Below are positions 30,451 through 34,199 of a stretch of 34,199 nucleotides of DNA, piece after piece (position 1 is the stretch's first letter; each line of letters starts with the position of its first letter). The DNA is from Leucobacter sp. UBA1945. GTDB taxonomy: Bacteria; Actinomycetota; Actinomycetes; Actinomycetales; Microbacteriaceae. Where the stretch lies: positions 1-34,199 of the forward strand of contig DDEV01000035.1 of assembly GCA_002336855.1 (NCBI GenBank), given 5' to 3'. The notes under the pieces were generated by a model, which did not search any database, was not told the origin of the DNA, and saw only the letters and a list, made by a program, of their open reading frames with translations. The translations under genes and the position numbers were made by a program.

Positions 30451-30495
30451 AAGCGGAGGGGTGGAGCGCGCTTTGCGTGCCCCACCCCTCCGCTT
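30451..30495 (-). terminator. Terminator of the heptad-repeat protein gene
   Basis: A perfect 14-bp stem AAGCGGAGGGGTGG/CCACCCCTCCGCTT (30451-30464 and 30482-30495) with a 17-nt loop lies just after the minus-strand stop codon at 30507; on that strand it ends in TTTATTG. Confidence 0.85.
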
Positions 30496-30506
30496 CGAGG
30501 CCCGGC

Positions 30507-32321
30507 CTACAGCGACGCGGTCTCTAATGCGCGTGCGTGACGCACACGGTGAATGATCCACACGGCCAGACCGATAATCCCAAGGAGCACCACGCCTGCG
30601 ACCCAGGGCAGGGTCATCGGGGCGATCCCGGAGCTCTTGGTAGCGAGGGTACCCGCGCCCTCGTTGATCTGAGTGCTGCCCGAGGCGAGCTTGTCTGCGC
30701 CGTCCGAAAGCTCGGTCGCGCCTGCCGCGAGCTTCGAGGCTCCCGACTCCAGCGTGCCCGCACCCTGTTCGAGCGTATCGATGCCGGTCGCGAGCGAGGT
30801 CGCCCCCTCCTGCAGCGTCACGGTGCCGGCCGCGAGGGTCTGAGCGCCAGCGCTCAGATTGCCTGCGCCGCCGCTGAGCTTCTGCACGCCTGCGTTCAGG
30901 CTGCCTGCGCCTGCCTCGAGGGTCTGTGCCCCTGCCGAGAGCGATGACGCCCCGCTTGCCAGATCAGAGTTGCCCTTTGCGAGCTTCGCGGCGCCCGCAT
31001 TCAACTGGGCAACACCGAGGAGTGGCTTCGCTGCATCAGTGGCTGTGCCGGTTGCGGTGGTGCTTGCCAGCGTTGCGGTGCCGGGCCACTGGGTCTGTGC
31101 GCCTGCCGGGCCGACGAGGCCACCGTTGACGAACACGCCCATTGTTGCGTCTAGCGTGCTTGCGCCTGCAGCGAGCTGCGCCGCACCAAGCAGGGGCTTT
31201 GCTGCGTCTGCGGGAGTGCCGGAAGGCGTGCCGCTTGCCAGCGTTGCGGTGCCGGGCCACTGGGTCTGCGCGCTGGTCGGCCCGACGAGGCCGCCATTCA
31301 CGAAGACCTCCACGGTGCCGCTCAGTGTGGCTGCTCCGGAAGCGAGTGCGGCGGCACCGTTCTTAGCACCAGGGTTTGTTGATGTGCCGTCACCGTTCAA
31401 GCCAAGTTCGAGGTTCGATGCACCCGTAACTAGGTCCGGAGCGCTCTGGTTCAGACCCGCAGCTAGCCCCTTGATCTGGTCAAGTTGGGTCGCAGCATCG
31501 GCGGCTGTGGGATCGTAGTTGCTGATCATGCTCGCCAACGTGGTGAAGTTATTGCCCGGAGCCGTTCCGACAAACGAGGTGACCCCGTTCTTGAGGCCGG
31601 TCGAACCGGTCGCGGCAGCGTCGATTCCTGCACTGAGCTGGTTCGCACCGGCGCTGAGATCTGCGGCGCCAGCTTTCAGCCCGTTTGCGATCTGATTGTT
31701 ACCACCGAGTGCGGTGGTCAAGCCTGACTGCAAGCTCGCCGCGCCCGCGGCCAGCGGTGCGGTGCCAGTGCTTTTCAGGCCCGAAGCGATCTGATTGTTA
31801 CCTGAGAGCGCGGCAGCGAGGCCGGTGTTGAGCTTGCCAGCGCCAGCCGAGAGCTCGGCAGCGCCCGAAGCCGCAGAACCAGCACCAGCAGCAAGGCGAC
31901 CAGCGCCTTCGCGCGCAGTCGTCGTGCCACCCGCGAGCTTCGCCGATCCCTCTGCCAGCTCGTAGCTGCCCGAGGCGAGCGTGTTCGCTCCCTCGGCGAG
32001 CGTTGCGGCACCGGTGTTCAGGTTCGTGGCGCCGGCCGACAGGCGGGTCGCACCCGCATCAGCGGTCGTCGCGCCCGTAGCGAGCTTCTTGGTGCCTGCC
32101 GCGAGATCTGCGGTGCCGGTTTCGAGCTTGTCGGCTCCGCTCGCGAGCGTCGATGCGCCGTCGCTCGCTTGGCCGGTACCCGCGGCCAGCTGTCCTGCGC
32201 CGGCAGAAACAGCCGTGTGCGTGATGTAGAAGAGTGCGGTCATAGCCAGCAGCAGTAGCGCCACTATGACAAGGGCGATCTTGAAACCGAGGCCGTGCTC
32301 GTGGGTCTTGGTGCTCGTCAT
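30507..32321 (-). CDS. xxxLxxG heptad-repeat protein with membrane anchors at both ends
   Basis: A 604-residue protein. A membrane helix lies at about 14-35 (FKIALVIVALLLLAMTALFY) and another at about 572-592 (LPWVAGVVLLGIIGLAVWII) followed by a basic tail, so both ends should be cytoplasmic and the middle outside. The middle is almost wholly A-x-x-L-x-x-G heptads (LAAGTGQ, LASGADK, LETGTAD...), the repeat type described for YhgE/Pip phage-infection-like proteins and expected to form a long alpha-helical rod. Two longer tandem duplications interrupt it: a 33-residue unit with GNNQIA-S/N-GLK and a 57-residue unit with VFVNGGLVGP and AQTQWPGTATLAS. ATG 32321 has GGAG 8 nt upstream; 27 earlier open codons lack a start signal. 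No ABC-2 or transporter part is present, unlike YhgE. Function unknown; a surface rod or spacer is the inference. Confidence 0.85.
   Translation of the reverse strand: MTSTKTHEHGLGFKIALVIVALLLLAMTALFYITHTAVSAGAGQLAAGTGQASDGASTLASGADKLETGTADLAAGTKKLATGATTADAGATRLSAGATNLNTGAATLAEGANTLASGSYELAEGSAKLAGGTTTAREGAGRLAAGAGSAASGAAELSAGAGKLNTGLAAALSGNNQIASGLKSTGTAPLAAGAASLQSGLTTALGGNNQIANGLKAGAADLSAGANQLSAGIDAAATGSTGLKNGVTSFVGTAPGNNFTTLASMISNYDPTAADAATQLDQIKGLAAGLNQSAPDLVTGASNLELGLNGDGTSTNPGAKNGAAALASGAATLSGTVEVFVNGGLVGPTSAQTQWPGTATLASGTPSGTPADAAKPLLGAAQLAAGASTLDATMGVFVNGGLVGPAGAQTQWPGTATLASTTATGTATDAAKPLLGVAQLNAGAAKLAKGNSDLASGASSLSAGAQTLEAGAGSLNAGVQKLSGGAGNLSAGAQTLAAGTVTLQEGATSLATGIDTLEQGAGTLESGASKLAAGATELSDGADKLASGSTQINEGAGTLATKSSGIAPMTLPWVAGVVLLGIIGLAVWIIHRVRHARALETASL
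30984..31307 (-). repeat. 171-bp tandem duplication inside the heptad-repeat gene
   Basis: Copy 1 begins at 31307 and copy 2 at 31136 (minus strand), both opening with VFVNGGLVGP and continuing through AQTQWPGTATLAS to DAAKPLLG-x-AQL-x-AGA. The offset is exactly 171 bp (57 codons). The stretch around 31068-31097 and 31239-31268 is identical between the copies over nearly 30 nt, so the duplication is recent or under gene conversion. Confidence 0.85.
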
Positions 32322-32555
32322 TGAGTACTCCGGGTTCGAGTGCCCAGCCGCAAGCCCCCGTGGCCTGCGACACGTGTGGACACAGGTCGTAGCTGCGATC
32401 ATCTTGGAGTTTGCCGGGAATTCGAAAGCAAACTTCGAGACTGATCAAAAGTGACATCGAAACCGCGAGAAGCTTTGTGCGACTTCTACAAGCGGGATCC
32501 GGGCTGGGTTGGAGCTGCGATGGGCGGGCATCCCGGCTTGCGCAAGAATGGGGGA

Positions 32556-33005
32556 GTGACGCAAGAACCAGGCCGAGCAGCGCAGACGTACCTGCACCCG
32601 CGAAACGTCGGCCTGGTCTTCGTTGGTGGCGCCCTCGGCGTGCTCGCGCGTGAGGCTCTCATGCTCGTCGTGCCAGACAGTGGGGGTCTGCCTGTCGCAG
32701 TTTTCATTGCAAACCTGTGTGGCGCGTTTTTGCTTGGCCTGTTGCTCGAGTGGATTTCGCGCCTCGGCCCAGAGACGGAGCTTCGCAGCGCGGTGCGCCT
32801 CTTGCTCGGCACCGGCCTGCTCGGCGGGTTTACGACCTACAGTGCGCTTGCCCTCGCGCTTGCCTCAATGAGCGCCGAAGGTGCGGTCTGGCTGGCTGCG
32901 GGCTATGGGTTCGCGACGATCGTGGGCGGCGCGGTGGCGAGCTGGTGCGGTGTGCTGCTGGGCGCTGTCTTGACGCGAGACCGGGGGAGAGATGGCGATG
33001 TCTGA
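32556..33005 (+). CDS. crcB: Fluoride channel subunit CrcB/FluC, first of a pair
   Basis: A 149-residue membrane protein of the CrcB/Fluc family, small channels that expel fluoride. Four membrane segments are visible. Motifs: GGALGVLAREALM (family GxxGAxxR), FIANLCGAFLLGLLLEW (NxxGxFxxG) and LLGTGLLGGFTTYSAL (GxxGGxTTFS), with the conserved polar and Phe residues of the pore. An N-terminal tail of about 25 residues precedes the fold. GTG 32556 is chosen because the frame upstream (from 32451) looks non-coding. It overlaps the second crcB gene, and the pair probably forms a heterodimer, as is usual in Gram-positive bacteria with two copies. Confidence 0.92.
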   Translation: MTQEPGRAAQTYLHPRNVGLVFVGGALGVLAREALMLVVPDSGGLPVAVFIANLCGAFLLGLLLEWISRLGPETELRSAVRLLLGTGLLGGFTTYSALALALASMSAEGAVWLAAGYGFATIVGGAVASWCGVLLGAVLTRDRGRDGDV

Positions 33006-33387
33006 GCACCTGGGGGTCATGCTGTTGGCGGCGGTTGCGGGCGGCGTCGGTGCGGTATTGCGTTTCATTCTCGACGGCGCGGTGACCCGGCGGCTGGCGC
33101 AGCGCACCCAGGGGCCTGCTTATCCATACGGCATTCTCGCGGTCAATCTGAGCGGTTCGTTGCTGATCGGCCTGCTGGTCGGTGCTGCGGGATCGTTCGG
33201 CCCATTGAATACGGTGCTCGGCGTCGGTGCGCTGGGGGGTTACACAACCTTCAGCACCGCGAGTTTCGATACCGTGCGGCTGCTGCAGCGCGGTCGGCCG
33301 CTCGCCGCGCTGGCAAATGGTCTCGGGCAGTTGGCACTCGCGGCTGTCGCAGCGGGTACTGGGTTGGTGCTCGGCTCGCTGATCTAG
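32998..33387 (+). CDS. crcB: Fluoride channel subunit CrcB/FluC, second of a pair
   Basis: A 129-residue CrcB/Fluc protein with four membrane helices and all family motifs: AAVAGGVGAVLRFILD, GILAVNLSGSLLIGLLVG and GVGALGGYTTFSTASFDTVRLL. Fluoride channels work as antiparallel dimers; with one partner encoded just upstream (8-nt overlap), a heterodimer is likely. ATG 32998 has GGGGGAG about 8 nt ahead; ATG 32992 is nearer and also open. No fluoride riboswitch (crcB motif) was recognised upstream of the pair. Confidence 0.94.
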   Translation: MSEHLGVMLLAAVAGGVGAVLRFILDGAVTRRLAQRTQGPAYPYGILAVNLSGSLLIGLLVGAAGSFGPLNTVLGVGALGGYTTFSTASFDTVRLLQRGRPLAALANGLGQLALAAVAAGTGLVLGSLI

Positions 33388-33427
33388 TGCCTTGCGCGGG
33401 AAAGGGTGTATTCTTGCATCAATGGAC

Positions 33428-33448
33428 TTAAGGTCAAATTGACTATAA
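33428..33448 (+). promoter_or_regulatory. Palindromic operator ahead of nrtR
   Basis: A 21-bp dyad of the form TTA-N2-GTCAA-N-TTGAC-N2-TAA lies 29 nt before ATG 33477 and overlaps a TATAAC -10-like box (33445-33450). An NrtR-type repressor commonly binds such a palindrome at its own nad operon, so autoregulation is the likely reading; the match to a published NrtR box was not checked. Confidence 0.7.
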
Positions 33449-33476
33449 CTAGTTTGGTTCGCAGAAGAGGATCGGC

Positions 33477-34199
33477 ATGAGCTACGAAAGCATGAGCGTG
33501 AGCGAGCGGCGCCTGCTACCCCCGGCCGTCGCCGTGTCGACGGTCGCGTTCGCGCTGCGCCCACCGGAGGGCGCACAGCTCGGCCCCGCGACCGCGGTGA
33601 GCACGGGCGCAACGGCAACGCTCTGGCTGCCGCTTGTGCGGCGCACGCGCCCGCCCTTCGCGGGTAAGTGGGCATTGCCGGGTGGGCCGATCCCTTGGGA
33701 CGAAACGCTCGTAGACACGGCGCTTCGCACCTTGCGAGCCGCGGCGCAGCGTGACCCCGGTTACCTCGAGCAGCTTTACAGTTTCGGTGCAGTCGAGCGC
33801 TCTGCTGAGGCGCAGCGGCTGGTTACGATTGCATACTGGGCGCTCTATGGCGAAGAGGATCTCGCGAAGCCCGCGTCGGGGTTGCCCCGTGACGCGAACG
33901 CCGGCCTTGCCGAGATCGATCCAAACGTCGCCTGGTTCTCGGCAGACGCACTGCCAGAGTTGGCCTTCGACCACGCCGAGATCGTCGCCCACGCGCTCGA
34001 CCGGTTGCGCAGCAAGACAGGCTACTCGACCGTGGCGTACCGGTTTCTGGGCGAGCGCTTCACGCTCGCGCAGCTGCGCGAGGTGCGAGAGGCGATCCTC
34101 GGCGAAACCATCGACCCCGCAAACTTTCGCAGACAGACGCTCGCCCAGGGCCATCTGATCGATACCGGACATTTGACCAGCGGTGACCGCCACCGGCCC
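33477..34199 (+). CDS. nrtR: NrtR-type NUDIX regulator of NAD biosynthesis (partial, right edge)
   Basis: At least 241 residues are present; the gene runs off the window without a stop. The N-terminal NUDIX-like domain has WALPGGPIPWDETL and YLEQLYSFGAVERS, followed by the conserved AWFSADALPELAFDHAEIVAHAL-x-RLRSKTGYSTVAYRFLGERF and a winged-helix end (FTLAQLREVREAILGETID, NFRRQTL, TGHL..GDRHRP). This is the layout of NrtR/NdnR, which senses ADP-ribose or NAD status and represses nad genes. The NUDIX box is degenerate: RTLRAAA replaces the catalytic REUxEEx, so the domain should bind ligand but not hydrolyse it. ATG 33477 has AGAGG upstream and a palindrome at 33428-33448. nadA/nadC-type genes would be expected just to the right, outside the window. 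Confidence 0.92.
   Translation, partial: MSYESMSVSERRLLPPAVAVSTVAFALRPPEGAQLGPATAVSTGATATLWLPLVRRTRPPFAGKWALPGGPIPWDETLVDTALRTLRAAAQRDPGYLEQLYSFGAVERSAEAQRLVTIAYWALYGEEDLAKPASGLPRDANAGLAEIDPNVAWFSADALPELAFDHAEIVAHALDRLRSKTGYSTVAYRFLGERFTLAQLREVREAILGETIDPANFRRQTLAQGHLIDTGHLTSGDRHRP

Noticed and set aside
31036..31366. Short frames on both strands within the heptad-repeat gene
   Set aside because: They arise from its periodic GC-rich codons and carry the repeat period, not independent motifs.
32556..33387. Fluoride riboswitch upstream of the crcB pair
   Set aside because: I looked for the crcB-motif RNA in 32322-32555 and did not recognise its conserved core; the region shows no convincing structure.
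1..34199. tRNA, rRNA, CRISPR array, transposase or integrase
   Set aside because: No cloverleaf-like run, no regularly spaced repeat array and no recombinase motif was noticed on either strand.

Overview
The window reads as chromosomal DNA of a high-G+C actinobacterium. The class II fructose-bisphosphatase, the actinobacterial CPBP protease, the Ala/Pro-rich membrane proteins, the GTG starts and the many TANNNT boxes lying 6-8 nt ahead of start codons (leaderless transcription) all fit. Gene content and codon style suggest Microbacteriaceae, possibly Leucobacter-like; this is inference, as there is no rRNA or other marker gene here.

Layout. 1-901: a three-gene minus-strand block (small membrane protein, XRE repressor, truncated hydrolase) under a sigma70-consensus promoter with repeated operator-like half-sites; it looks acquired or unlike the rest. 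947-1943: glpX. 1977-5522: a minus-strand operon of two paralogous, uncharacterised lipoproteins with a nitrilase-family amidohydrolase between them. 5577-6799: a coupled pair, zinc-cysteine protein plus DEDDh exonuclease. 6925-7998: ychF, whose 3' end recurs inverted just upstream of the gene. 8111-10457: a less GC-rich islet with a GmrSD-like DUF262/HNH restriction protein and a NUDIX hydrolase, closed by competing hairpins. 10540-11782: a ClC chloride channel gene with a frameshift in its first membrane helix.

11930-18773: mostly small housekeeping or unknown genes (VOC protein, aminoglycoside-phosphotransferase-like kinase, alpha/beta hydrolase, PhnA-like zinc protein, GNAT, DUF4287, SRPBCC, a one-pass Ala/Pro-rich membrane protein, a CPBP protease). 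18993-30069: two complete peptide-type ABC importer operons in tandem, each ordered SBP, permease, permease, double-ATPase fusion, and each with a strong hairpin directly after the SBP gene that should set SBP expression above the membrane parts. 30134-30450: a gene-free stretch with two long inverted repeats. 30507-32321: a Gly/Ala/Leu heptad-repeat protein anchored in the membrane at both ends. 32556-33387: two overlapping fluoride-channel genes (crcB pair). 33428 to the right edge: nrtR, an NAD-biosynthesis regulator with a degenerate NUDIX box, preceded by a near-perfect palindromic operator.

Together: nutrient (peptide) import, central carbon metabolism, envelope proteins of unknown role, ion channels, and one likely defence islet. 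No tRNA, rRNA, CRISPR array, transposase or integrase was seen.
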